Origin: Azotobacter vinelandii
GTDB lineage: Bacteria; Pseudomonadota; Gammaproteobacteria; Pseudomonadales; Pseudomonadaceae
DNA length: 16,084 nt
Direction: 5' to 3' (one strand)
Assembly (NCBI RefSeq): GCF_001571105.1
Contig: NZ_BCTD01000099.1
Positions 9,227 to 16,081 of this stretch are shown here, in pieces (within the stretch, counting starts at the first letter, position 1; each line of letters opens with the position of its first letter). Below the pieces are notes generated by a model. The model did no database searches. It was given only the letters and a program-made list of their open reading frames with translations, and was not told the DNA's origin. The position numbers and the translations under genes are program-made.

Positions 9227-9354
9227 CACACTGGCCACGACGCACATGTCGCAGCACGGGCCATGGAGACAATCTTTTCGACATGCAGGGCTTGTATCGT
9301 GAAGCGGCCAGCCCCATATCGGCCATTCGGCATATGCCATCGCCGAAACCTTCG

Positions 9355-9391
9355 ATTGATTGGAACAATGAACCCCATACGGTCAATCAAT
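9355..9391. promoter_or_regulatory. OxyR-like operator upstream of ahpC
   Basis: Four tetranucleotides occur at exact 7-nt intervals: ATTG (9355-9358), CAAT (9366-9369), ATAC (9377-9380) and CAAT (9388-9391). This is the spacing of the OxyR consensus ATAG-N7-CTAT-N7-ATAG-N7-CTAT. Each block matches 3 of 4 bases, and three of the four weaker internal T/A positions also match, 15 of 20 in all. The ends form a perfect 8-bp inverted repeat, ATTGATTG with CAATCAAT. It lies 65 nt before the ahpC ATG, next to a plausible promoter. Confidence 0.55.
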
Positions 9392-9419
9392 GAAGGTTTT
9401 TCCCTGGATCGCGTAACAT
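9391..9419 (+). promoter_or_regulatory. Candidate ahpC promoter abutting the OxyR-like site
   Basis: TAACAT (9414-9419) could serve as a -10. At 17 nt spacing the -35 position (9391-9396, TGAAGG) is a poor match and touches the end of the OxyR-like element. A weak -35 overlapped by an activator site is typical of OxyR-activated genes. Transcription would start near 9426, with a leader of about 31 nt. Confidence 0.4.
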
Positions 9420-9456
9420 CGCCCCTGTTTTTCCATCCACAAAAAGGAGTTCGCAG

Positions 9457-10020
9457 ATGTCTCTGATCAACACTGAAGTCAAGCCGTTCAAAGCCACCGC
9501 CTACCACAACGGCAAGTTCATCGACGTCACCGAAGCCGACCTGCAAGGAAAGTGGTCCGTATTCTTCTTCTACCCGGCCGACTTCACTTTCGTCTGCCCG
9601 ACCGAGCTGGGCGACCTGGCCGACAACTACGCCGAATTCCAGAAGCTGGGCGTGGAAATCTATGCCGTGTCCACCGACACCCACTTCACCCACAAGGCCT
9701 GGCACGACAGCTCCGAGACCATCAAGAAACTGCAGTTCCCGATGGTCGGTGACCCGACTCTGGCCATCTCCCGCAATTTCGAAGTGCTGATCGAGGAAGC
9801 CGGTCTGGCCGAACGTGGCACCTTCGTCGTCGACCCGCAGGGCAAGATCCAGATCATCGAGCTGAACGCCGGCAACATCGGTCGCGATGCCAATGAACTG
9901 CTGCGCAAGATCAAGGCTGCCCAGTACGTCGCCTCCCACCCGGGCGAAGTCTGCCCGGCCAAGTGGAAGGAAGGCGAAGGCACCCTGAAGCCGTCCCTGG
10001 ATCTGGTCGGCAAGATCTGA
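9457..10020 (+). CDS. ahpC: Alkyl hydroperoxide reductase subunit C (typical 2-Cys peroxiredoxin)
   Basis: 187 residues, the normal AhpC length. It reduces hydrogen peroxide, organic peroxides and peroxynitrite in the cytoplasm. The peroxidatic Cys47 lies in FTFVCPTE (43-50), with Pro40 and Thr44 of the PxxxTxxC motif. The resolving Cys166 lies in HPGEVCPAKW (161-170). The N-terminus MSLINTEVKPF and C-terminus LDLVGKI are those of enterobacterial/pseudomonad AhpC rather than the PrxI or BCP type. The ATG at 9457 has AAGGAG 7 nt upstream (9444-9449). The usual reductase partner AhpF is not next door: the gene is flanked on both sides by terminators and stands alone. It may use an unlinked AhpF or a thioredoxin system. 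Regulation by OxyR is suggested by the upstream four-part element. Confidence 0.95.
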   Translation: MSLINTEVKPFKATAYHNGKFIDVTEADLQGKWSVFFFYPADFTFVCPTELGDLADNYAEFQKLGVEIYAVSTDTHFTHKAWHDSSETIKKLQFPMVGDPTLAISRNFEVLIEEAGLAERGTFVVDPQGKIQIIELNAGNIGRDANELLRKIKAAQYVASHPGEVCPAKWKEGEGTLKPSLDLVGKI

Positions 10021-10073
10021 GCCGTCACGGACCCACGCACCGCGGGACCGAAAACCAGTCCCCTTTGCATATG

Positions 10074-10108
10074 AAAAACGCCCGGCCGCGATGCGACCGG
10101 GCGTTTTT
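10074..10108. terminator. Bidirectional terminator between ahpC and the acyl-CoA dehydrogenase gene
   Basis: A perfect 12-bp outer stem (10074-10085 with 10097-10108), A-rich on the left and ending in five T on the right, encloses an 11-nt loop that can pair further as CGC/GCG. It should end ahpC transcription from the left and the convergent dehydrogenase transcript from the right. Confidence 0.9.
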
Positions 10109-10149
10109 CATTGCCGCCTGTCCTGAAACCTTGGGCAGGACGCCGGTCC

Positions 10150-11955
10150 TCAATAGCCCAAATCGAAATCCTCCGCCGCCATTTCCATCAGCGGGCCGGC
10201 ACCGCTGAGCATGGCCTCCACGTGCGCACGGGTGCGCGGCAAAATGCGGGCGAAGTAGAAGCGTGCAGTCTGCAGCTTGGCATTATAGAAAGCCGCCTCG
10301 CCGCTGCCGGCAGCCAGTTTCTGCTGGGCCACACGTGCCATGTCTGCCCAGAAATAGGCCAGACAGACATAACCGGAATACATCAGGTAATCGACTGCGG
10401 CAGCCCCTACCTCTTCGCGGTCCTGCATCGCCTGCATACCGATCTTCAGGGTGATGTCGCCCCACTCCTTGTTCAGCCGGGCCAGCGGCTCGACGAAGAC
10501 CCTGAGTCCCTCGTCTTCGGCGTGGGCCTTGCAGAACTTGTGCACGATCTTGGTGAAGACCTTGAGCGACTCGCCCTGGGTCATAAGCACCTTGCGCCCG
10601 AGCAGATCCAGCGCCTGCACGCCGGTGGTCCCTTCGTAGAGCATGGCGATGCGGCTGTCGCGCAGGTTCTGCTCCATGCCCCATTCGCGAATATAACCGT
10701 GCCCGCCATAGACCTGCAGGCCGAGGCTGGAGGCCTCGAAGCCGGTCTCGGTCATGAAGGCCTTTGCAATCGGCGTGAGGAAGCCCAGCAAAAGGTCGGC
10801 CGCTGCACGCTCCGCGGCGTCCTGGCTGCAACGGGCAATGTCCACCTGCCTGGCGGAAAAATACAGCAGTGCCCGATTGCCCTCGGCGAAGGCCTTGATG
10901 GTGAGCAGCATGCGCCGCACGTCGGGGTGCACGATGATCGGGTCGGCGGGCAGTTCCGGTGCCTTCGGACCGCTCAGGGCACGCATCTGCAGGCGCTCAC
11001 GGGCGTAGCGGATCGCCCCCTGGAAAGCCACCTCGGCATGCGCCAGGCCCTGCAATGCGGTTCCCAGGCGGGCGGTGTTCATGAAGGTGAACATGCAGTT
11101 GAGGCCCTTGTTCGGCGGGCCGATCAGAAAACCGGTAGCGCCGTCGAAGTTCATCACGCAGGTGGCGTTGCCATGGATGCCCATCTTGTGCTCGATGGAG
11201 CCGCAGGAGACCTGGTTGCGCGCACCCAGCCCACCATCGTCGGCCGGCAGGAACTTCGGCACGATGAACAACGAAATGCCCTTGGTTCCGGGAGGGGCGT
11301 CGGGCAGGCGGGCCAGCACGATATGCACGATGTTCTCCGCCAGGTCATGTTCGCCGGCGGAAATGAAGATCTTGGTGCCGCTGACCCGATAGCTGCCGTC
11401 GGCCTGCGGCTCGGCACGGGTGCGCAAAAGCCCCAGGTCGGTGCCGCAATGCGGCTCGGTCAGGCACATGGTACCGGTCCACTCGCCGGACACCAGTCTG
11501 GCCAGATAGGTCGCCTTCTGCTCCCCGGTACCATGGGCCGACAATGTATTCATCGCCCCCTGGGCCAGCCCCGGGTACATGCCCCAGGCCCAGTTGGCTT
11601 CGCCGATCATTTCGGTCATGGCGACGCCGAGGGACTCTGGCAAACCCTGGCCACCATGCTCGACGGCATGCGCCAGACTCGGCCAGCCGCCCTCGACGAA
11701 ACGCCGGTAGGCCTCCTTGAAGCCAGTCGGGGTCTTCACTCCGGCCTCACTCCAACTACAGCCCTCGAGATCCCCCACCCGGTTGAGCGGCGCGATCACC
11801 TCCTCGCAGAAGCGCGCGCCCTCCTCGAGGATAGCGTCCACCACATCGGGCGAGGCATCCGCCCCACCAGGCAAGCTCCGGTAGTGAGCCGGGTAGTCGA
11901 GCAATTCATCGCGAACGAAACGGATATCCCGCAAGGGGGCCTTGTAGTCGGGCAT
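10150..11955 (-). CDS. Acyl-CoA dehydrogenase family protein, 600-residue class with C-terminal extension
   Basis: 601 residues; an FAD-dependent enzyme introducing an alpha,beta double bond into an acyl-CoA. The domain order is a short N-terminal extension (about 1-35), helical N-domain (about 36-160), beta middle domain with FAD/substrate motif MCLTEPHCGTDL (163-174), helical C-domain (about 280-455), and an extra C-terminal domain (about 465-595) found in the long class that includes the DmdC methylthiopropanoyl-CoA dehydrogenases. The catalytic base is probably Glu441 in MLYEGTTGVQALDL; QVYGGHGYI (414-422) is the conserved FAD contact. The substrate cannot be read from the sequence. The ATG at 11955 has GAGG about 7 nt upstream. 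bioD lies upstream on the same strand, 221 nt away; I see no clear operon. I recall this gene near bioD in P. aeruginosa too. Confidence 0.93.
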   Translation of the reverse strand: MPDYKAPLRDIRFVRDELLDYPAHYRSLPGGADASPDVVDAILEEGARFCEEVIAPLNRVGDLEGCSWSEAGVKTPTGFKEAYRRFVEGGWPSLAHAVEHGGQGLPESLGVAMTEMIGEANWAWGMYPGLAQGAMNTLSAHGTGEQKATYLARLVSGEWTGTMCLTEPHCGTDLGLLRTRAEPQADGSYRVSGTKIFISAGEHDLAENIVHIVLARLPDAPPGTKGISLFIVPKFLPADDGGLGARNQVSCGSIEHKMGIHGNATCVMNFDGATGFLIGPPNKGLNCMFTFMNTARLGTALQGLAHAEVAFQGAIRYARERLQMRALSGPKAPELPADPIIVHPDVRRMLLTIKAFAEGNRALLYFSARQVDIARCSQDAAERAAADLLLGFLTPIAKAFMTETGFEASSLGLQVYGGHGYIREWGMEQNLRDSRIAMLYEGTTGVQALDLLGRKVLMTQGESLKVFTKIVHKFCKAHAEDEGLRVFVEPLARLNKEWGDITLKIGMQAMQDREEVGAAAVDYLMYSGYVCLAYFWADMARVAQQKLAAGSGEAAFYNAKLQTARFYFARILPRTRAHVEAMLSGAGPLMEMAAEDFDLGY

Positions 11956-12176
11956 GGCGATACCTCGGCGACTCGGATCAAAGGTATGGACAGCTCTGCG
12001 ATCACGGAAGACAACCCCCTATCCCCGCAGAGCCTCGCCCCATCATTGCACGTATTGTTTCCGATACCTATTTTAGCCCGTGCCTGTCAGGCAGCAGTCA
12101 TCTTGGCGAAGAAGCGGCCGGCTCCGTACGAAACGGGGCAATCCTGGGAATGCATTCGGCGCCGGGCAATTCTTGT

Positions 12177-12872
12177 TCATACCTTGGAACTCAGCCCGAG
12201 CGGGGCCAGGTCGAGATACCGGGCCATGGCTGCCGGCGTGGCTTCCCGCAACCGGGGGATCCGTCCCAGACAGGGTGCCGGCAGACGCTCGGCAAGAGTC
12301 GCGAGATTCTCGTCCAGGCGCGAAGCATGCGAATCGACGATGTTGGCCACCCAGCCAGCCAGCATCAGCCCGTCGCGGGCGATCGCCTCGGCGCTCAACA
12401 TTGCATGGTTGATGCAGCCCAGGCGCACACCGACCACCAAGATCACCGGTAGACCGAGGGCCACAGCCAGGTCGGACAAGTTTTCACGCCCGGACAAGGG
12501 TACCCGCCAGCCACCGGCACCCTCGACCAGGGCAAAGTCGGCTCCACGCGCCAACATCAGTCGCACCGATGGAAGCAGAGCCGCCACCGTCAGTTCGACA
12601 CCGGCCTCGCATGCTGCCAAGTGCGGAGCTATGGCAGGAGCGAAGGCGAACGGGTTGACCTCGGCATAATCCAGCGTCAGCGAACATTCGCCGAGCAGCG
12701 CCAAGGCATCGCCATTGCGCAACCCTGCGGGCGTGCCCTCACAGCCGGAGGCGACGGGCTTGGCAGCCACAGTAGACAGACCTGCCTGCCGGGCAGCATG
12801 CAAAAGGCCACAGGCGACAGTGGTCTTGCCGATGTCGGTGTCGGTGCCGGCAACAAAAAAGGCGTGACTCAC
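12177..12872 (-). CDS. bioD: ATP-dependent dethiobiotin synthetase
   Basis: 231 residues (P. aeruginosa about 228). It carboxylates 7,8-diaminopelargonic acid with CO2 and ATP to close the ureido ring of dethiobiotin, the next-to-last step of biotin synthesis. The P-loop is GTDTDIGKTT (9-18, Lys16), the substrate-binding AKPVASG (37-43, Lys38) and VEGAGGWRVPL (116-126). The start was taken as GTG at 12872, giving MSHAFFVAGTDTDIGKT, with GGAGA (12882-12878) correctly spaced. The frame is open 17 codons further to 12923, but that extension would cover the ribosome-binding site and is not family-like. No bioB, bioF, bioH or bioC is in the window; the next gene upstream is divergent. bioD thus seems to be transcribed alone. 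Confidence 0.95.
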   Translation of the reverse strand: MSHAFFVAGTDTDIGKTTVACGLLHAARQAGLSTVAAKPVASGCEGTPAGLRNGDALALLGECSLTLDYAEVNPFAFAPAIAPHLAACEAGVELTVAALLPSVRLMLARGADFALVEGAGGWRVPLSGRENLSDLAVALGLPVILVVGVRLGCINHAMLSAEAIARDGLMLAGWVANIVDSHASRLDENLATLAERLPAPCLGRIPRLREATPAAMARYLDLAPLGLSSKV

Positions 12873-13031
12873 GACATTCTCCAATTGATTGAAAATCAGG
12901 CAGATCCGCCCATCGACAAGCACAGGTTATCAGCATAGAGCGAGCCGCTATTTCACCGCATTGCCACCTGGCTTTATGGTGAGAAGCCTTTTGTACAAGA
13001 CCTTGCATCGACTCAGGATGAGGATCCATCA

Positions 13032-13853
13032 ATGTCCGAAGCCCCCACCGACCTCCTGCAACAACGCTATGGCTCAGAAGCCAGTCCCGCCGTGATCGAT
13101 AATCCTATCATCACTGCCCTGCTCGCCCACCGCAGCGTCCGTGCCTACCTCGACCGGCCATTGCCGGCAGGAACACTGGAGACCCTGCTGGCTGCAGCCC
13201 AATCGGCCGCGACCTCCTCCAATCTGCAGGCGTGGAGCCTGCTGGCCGTCGCCGATCCCGAACGCAAGGCCCGCCTGGCCGCTCTCGCCGGTAATCAGGC
13301 GCATATCCTCCAAGCGCCGCTGCTGCTGGTCTGGCTGGCGGACTTCTCCCGCATCCGTCGCCAAGCGGACCTACAAGGCGCGGAGCTGGAAGCGGTGGAT
13401 TACCTGGACAGTTTCCTGGTCGCCAGTCTCGACGCTGCCCTGGCCGCACAGAACGCCGCGGTCGCCGCCGAATCCTTGGGTCTGGGAACCGTTTATATCG
13501 GAGCCTTGCGCAACCGACTTTCCGAGGTCATTGAAGAACTGCGCCTACCACCTCTGGTGTATCCGGTCTTCGGCCTCTGCGTTGGCTACCCCGACCCCGT
13601 CCACCCGGCGGCCATCAAGCCGCGCTTGCCACAGGAACTGGTGTTGCACCGGGAAACCTACAGGGTATCGCCCACGGAAGCCGGCTCGGTCGAGGGCTAC
13701 GACCGCATCCTCGCGGATTTCTACAGGCAACAGGGCCTCCCTAGCGCCAACTGGAGCAGCCAGGCGATAGAGCGGCTGAAGAAAGTGGAAACCCTGAATG
13801 GCCGGGAACAGATCGGCCAACGCCTAAGAAAGCAGCAGTTCGAACTGCTGTGA
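13032..13853 (+). CDS. NfsA/FRP-type nitroreductase (FMN-dependent NADPH oxidoreductase)
   Basis: 273 residues, a homodimeric flavoprotein of the NfsA-FRP branch that reduces nitroaromatics, quinones or flavins with NAD(P)H. The true substrate is unknown. Family motifs are HRSVRAY (33-39, FMN phosphate), AATSSNLQAWS (59-69), GLGTVYIGALRN (150-161), GLCVGYP (181-187) and KPRLP (196-200). It is somewhat longer than E. coli NfsA (240), with an N-terminal extension of about 20 residues and a basic C-terminal tail. The ATG at 13032 has AGGA 7 nt upstream. It diverges from bioD across a 159-nt spacer holding a TTGTACAA palindrome (12991-12998), and converges on the flavodoxin gene. Confidence 0.9.
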   Translation: MSEAPTDLLQQRYGSEASPAVIDNPIITALLAHRSVRAYLDRPLPAGTLETLLAAAQSAATSSNLQAWSLLAVADPERKARLAALAGNQAHILQAPLLLVWLADFSRIRRQADLQGAELEAVDYLDSFLVASLDAALAAQNAAVAAESLGLGTVYIGALRNRLSEVIEELRLPPLVYPVFGLCVGYPDPVHPAAIKPRLPQELVLHRETYRVSPTEAGSVEGYDRILADFYRQQGLPSANWSSQAIERLKKVETLNGREQIGQRLRKQQFELL

Positions 13854-13863
13854 AAGCCATTAG

Positions 13864-13905
13864 CCGAATGCCGCAAAACCAGCGCAGCAGTTTTGCGGCA
13901 TTCGG
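13864..13905. terminator. Long perfect hairpin between convergent genes
   Basis: A perfect 16-bp inverted repeat (13864-13879 and 13890-13905) with a 10-nt loop. It starts 11 nt after the nitroreductase stop. Neither side has a real T-run, so it is not a textbook intrinsic terminator. It may act with Rho, block 3' exonucleases or limit convergent transcription. Confidence 0.6.
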
Positions 13906-13906
13906 G

Positions 13907-13932
13907 AAAATGCCCCAGCTCCGGGGGCTGGG
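13907..13932 (-). terminator. Possible terminator of the flavodoxin gene
   Basis: On the minus strand a 6-bp stem (CCCAGC at 13932-13927 with GCTGGG at 13919-13914) is followed by GCATTTTCC. It is 29 nt beyond the flavodoxin stop and next to the longer hairpin. The T-run is only four bases, so the call is tentative. Confidence 0.4.
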
Positions 13933-13960
13933 CGATCAAAAGCAGGCCCTGGGTACTCGA

Positions 13961-14485
13961 TCAAGCCGGCAGGAACTCTTCCTGTAGCACGGCGATCCAG
14001 CGCTCAAGACGCTCGTCGGTCTTATCCACCTCGTTGATTTTGTCGAACGGCAAGCCTACAAACTTGCCGTCACGCACGGCAAAGGAATACTCATAGGTAT
14101 AACCATCAGTCGGGAAGCTACCGACCAAGGCAGCACCGCGTGCCTTGAATTTATCGTACAGCACGCCCAATGCACTGACGAACTGCTCACCGTGAGAAAC
14201 ATAGTCGCCGGCACCGAACAGGGCGATCGTCTTGCCGGAAAAGTCGGGCTTCTCGTTGTCCAGTTCGAGCAGCGGATCACGCCAGTCGTTCTGCACCTCG
14301 CCAGATCCCCAAGTGGAGCAACCGAACAGCAGGTGGTCATATTTCAGCATATCGTCGAAATCGACGAAGTCCTCTTCCATGTTGTACAGATCGCAGCGTT
14401 CCTCGCCCAAGAGCTCAGCAAGCTTTTCAGCCACTTTCCCGGTAACGCCGGAGGAGCTGCCATAGAAGATGCCGATACGTGACAT
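13961..14485 (-). CDS. Long-chain flavodoxin
   Basis: 174 residues, a small FMN electron carrier of the FldA/NifF type, acting in the cytoplasm as a replacement or partner for ferredoxin. The phosphate loop is GSSSGVTG (9-16). The FMN ring is probably sandwiched by Trp59 in STWGSGE (57-63) and Tyr95 in GAGDYVSHGEQ (91-101). The roughly 20-residue long-chain insertion is present (about 128-150, ending in GKFVGLPFDK). Oddities: Ser12 replaces the usual Thr in the GSxTGxT loop, and the GC content is well below the neighbours (three sampled 60-nt stretches had 30, 35 and 27 G/C). The ATG at 14485 has AAGGA about 8 nt upstream. It lacks the distinctive residues of A. vinelandii NifF that I remember, so I would not call it nifF. 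No obvious redox partner gene is adjacent. Confidence 0.9.
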   Translation of the reverse strand: MSRIGIFYGSSSGVTGKVAEKLAELLGEERCDLYNMEEDFVDFDDMLKYDHLLFGCSTWGSGEVQNDWRDPLLELDNEKPDFSGKTIALFGAGDYVSHGEQFVSALGVLYDKFKARGAALVGSFPTDGYTYEYSFAVRDGKFVGLPFDKINEVDKTDERLERWIAVLQEEFLPA

Positions 14486-14676
14486 ACCGTGTTTCCTTTT
14501 TGAATGAAACGATTGAATTTGTGTATTACCAAAATCGAGCAGGAGTTCGGTACTCTCATCCTATTCAAACGATACAACGCTGGGCTCGGCTCTTACACGA
14601 GACAGCCAACGATGTATCTGGTAGGACGACAAGGAGAAGCAAGCCAGTGAAATACCGAGCCGCTACGGGCGGCAAA

Positions 14677-14691
14677 AAATAAGAATTATTG
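14677..14691. promoter_or_regulatory. Weak Fur-like palindrome in the flavodoxin/IS spacer
   Basis: AAATAAGAATTATTG matches 9 of 14 fixed positions of the 7-1-7 Fur motif TGATAAT-N-ATTATCA. It contains a perfect AATAA/TTATT dyad. The 330-nt spacer 14486-14815 (flavodoxin start to transposase start) is AT-richer than the surroundings and otherwise holds only the left end of the IS. The site is about 195 nt upstream of the flavodoxin ATG, rather far for direct repression. Confidence 0.25.
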
Positions 14692-14753
14692 TCAAATTTC
14701 CGGTCACGCTTCGTCAAGTCCCAAGGGTAGGTGTCGCACGAGAAGGGTACCGA

Positions 14754-14768
14754 CCCTGAGTGATCCCC
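14754..14768 (+). repeat. Left terminal inverted repeat of the IS element
   Basis: CCCTGAGTGATCCCC, the exact reverse complement of 16067-16081. Beyond the 15 bases the two ends agree only in part (TGAAATT against ACAAAAT). Confidence 0.85.
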
Positions 14769-14815
14769 TGAAATTTCCCAGAAAAATCAGTTAGGTAGGG
14801 CTTGAACAGGCCTGC

Positions 14816-16060
14816 ATGGGTGGGCAACGTTGGTTGTCGCCAAACAAAAACAGCGTCCCCCGCCCCATGCAGACCGTCCAATTCTTGCACGCCGCCTTCG
14901 CCGAGGCACTCCCCACGATCCATGCCCGCCGTCTCGAAGCCTTGATGGCGGCGGTAGCCGCCCTGCTGCAGGGCCGCCGCCTGACCCTGACCGCACTGGG
15001 GCGCTCTCTGCCCGGCTCTGCCTGGCCCAGGCAGGCGATCAAGCGGATCGACCGCCTGCTCGGCAACCGGCAGCTTCAAGCCGAACGTGGCTTGTTCTAT
15101 TGGGTCATGCTCCGCGCCCTGCTGGGCTCGCTCAGGCATCCGTTGATCCTGGTGGACTGGTCGCCGATCGATGCCACCGGCAACCTGTTCCTGCTGCGAG
15201 CGTCGATGCCGCTGGCCGGGCGCTCGTTGCCGGTCTGCGAAGTCGTCCCCCCGCGCGAAGGCTGCCCGCGTTGCCAGCGGCGCCTGCTCGAGGCCCTGGC
15301 GGCGATGCTGCCGGCCGACTGCACGCCCATCCTGGTCACCGATGCGGGCTTCCGGCGGCCCTGGTTCCAGGCCGTCGAGGCGCAGGGCTGGCATTACGTC
15401 GGCCGCGTGCGCAACCGCGACCTGTGCCGGCTCGGCGAGCAGTCGTGGCAGCCGGTGAAAAGCCTGTATGCCCTGGCCTCGGCGTCGCCGAAACGGCTCG
15501 GTCGTCTCGAGACGACGCGCTCGGCGCCCTGGTCCACCCAGCTCTGCGCGGTGAAGCATCCATCGCGGGGGCGCAAGCACCGGCGCGTCACCGGACGCGT
15601 GGCCCGGGACAAACGCAGCCGGCAGAACGCCCGGCGCGAAAGCGAGCCCTGGCTGCTGGCCAGCAACCTGCCCGAGGCGCAGTGGAGTGCCGCGCAGATC
15701 GTGGCGATCTACAGGCGGCGCAGGCAGGTCGAGGAAGGCTTCCGCGACCTGAAGAGCCATCGGCTGGGGATCGGTCTGGGGCTGCGTCGCAGCCGCTGCC
15801 CGCGGCGCATCGAGATCCTGCTGCTGATCGCCGTGCTGGCCAACTACGCGCTGTGCCTACTGGGCCTGCAGGCGCGGGAGGCGGGGCACGAACGGCATTT
15901 CCAGAGCAACAGCCTCAAGGACCGGCACGTGTTGTCGCTGTGGCGGCTGGGGCTGGAGTATGCACGCCGTTACGCGGGAGACCTTTCCCGGGAGAAGCTA
16001 CGGAATCTGGAGCTGGCCCTGCGGCGGGAGGTCCACCGGCAAGCGCTGGAGCTGGGGTGA
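14816..16060 (+). CDS. IS4-family DDE transposase
   Basis: 414 residues as drawn, an RNase H-fold DDE transposase that cuts and joins the IS ends. Catalytic residues: Asp114 in ILVDWSPID, Asp176 in LVTDAGFRRPW and Glu306. The IS4 signature Y-(2)-R-(3)-E-(6)-K is perfect: Tyr299, Arg302, Glu306, Lys313 in YRRRRQVEEGFRDLK. The N-terminal helical region (about 18-90) and C-terminal helix (about 330-414) are intact, with no frameshift or stop. The start at 14816 has an AGG 6 nt upstream; the ATG at 14867 (residue 18) is an alternative giving a more family-like N-terminus but has no ribosome-binding site. It is the only gene in the element. Its GC content is high, like the core genome, unlike the flavodoxin region beside it. 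Confidence 0.93.
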   Translation: MGGQRWLSPNKNSVPRPMQTVQFLHAAFAEALPTIHARRLEALMAAVAALLQGRRLTLTALGRSLPGSAWPRQAIKRIDRLLGNRQLQAERGLFYWVMLRALLGSLRHPLILVDWSPIDATGNLFLLRASMPLAGRSLPVCEVVPPREGCPRCQRRLLEALAAMLPADCTPILVTDAGFRRPWFQAVEAQGWHYVGRVRNRDLCRLGEQSWQPVKSLYALASASPKRLGRLETTRSAPWSTQLCAVKHPSRGRKHRRVTGRVARDKRSRQNARRESEPWLLASNLPEAQWSAAQIVAIYRRRRQVEEGFRDLKSHRLGIGLGLRRSRCPRRIEILLLIAVLANYALCLLGLQAREAGHERHFQSNSLKDRHVLSLWRLGLEYARRYAGDLSREKLRNLELALRREVHRQALELG

Positions 16061-16066
16061 TTTTGT

Positions 16067-16081
16067 GGGGATCACTCAGGG
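16067..16081 (-). repeat. Right terminal inverted repeat of the IS element
   Basis: GGGGATCACTCAGGG, the reverse complement of the left repeat, beginning 7 nt after the transposase stop codon triplet ends. Only three bases of flanking DNA remain in the window. Confidence 0.85.

Larger units (their letters stand above)
14754..16081 (+). mobile_element. IS4-family insertion sequence, apparently complete
   Basis: About 1.33 kb bounded by 15-bp perfect terminal inverted repeats (14754-14768 and 16067-16081), with one full transposase gene inside. The exact outer ends could be a base or two further out. The three bases after the right repeat (ACC) fit a repeat of ACCGA found immediately left of the element (14749-14753), but the window ends there, so a target duplication cannot be confirmed. 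Confidence 0.85.

Noticed and set aside
9329..9338. GGCATATGCC palindrome upstream of ahpC
   Set aside because: A 10-bp palindrome is easily found by chance in a spacer this size, and it fits no operator I know; only the OxyR-like element nearby has supporting spacing.
12081..12093. TGCCTG-T-CAGGCA dyad between bioD and the dehydrogenase gene
   Set aside because: The loop is too short for a hairpin and there is no T-run; no regulator is suggested by context.
10111..12669. 852-codon open frame antisense to the acyl-CoA dehydrogenase and bioD
   Set aside because: It spans two real genes and their spacer with no domain signature; a product of GC-biased codon use.
12873..12923. N-terminal extension of bioD
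   Set aside because: Would run through the GGAGA ribosome-binding site, and the extra residues are not family-like; the GTG at 12872 fits the family N-terminus.
13961..14485. Flavodoxin as nifF, part of a nitrogen-fixation cluster
   Set aside because: No nif genes are in the window, and the sequence differs at many positions from the NifF I remember; general long-chain flavodoxin is the safe call.
14479..14682. 67-codon plus-strand frame between the flavodoxin and the IS
   Set aside because: Starts inside the flavodoxin gene on the opposite strand, has no ribosome-binding site and no recognisable motif.
14714..15760. 348-codon frame antisense to the transposase
   Set aside because: Crosses the IS left end and has no similarity I recognise; the sense frame has a full catalytic signature.
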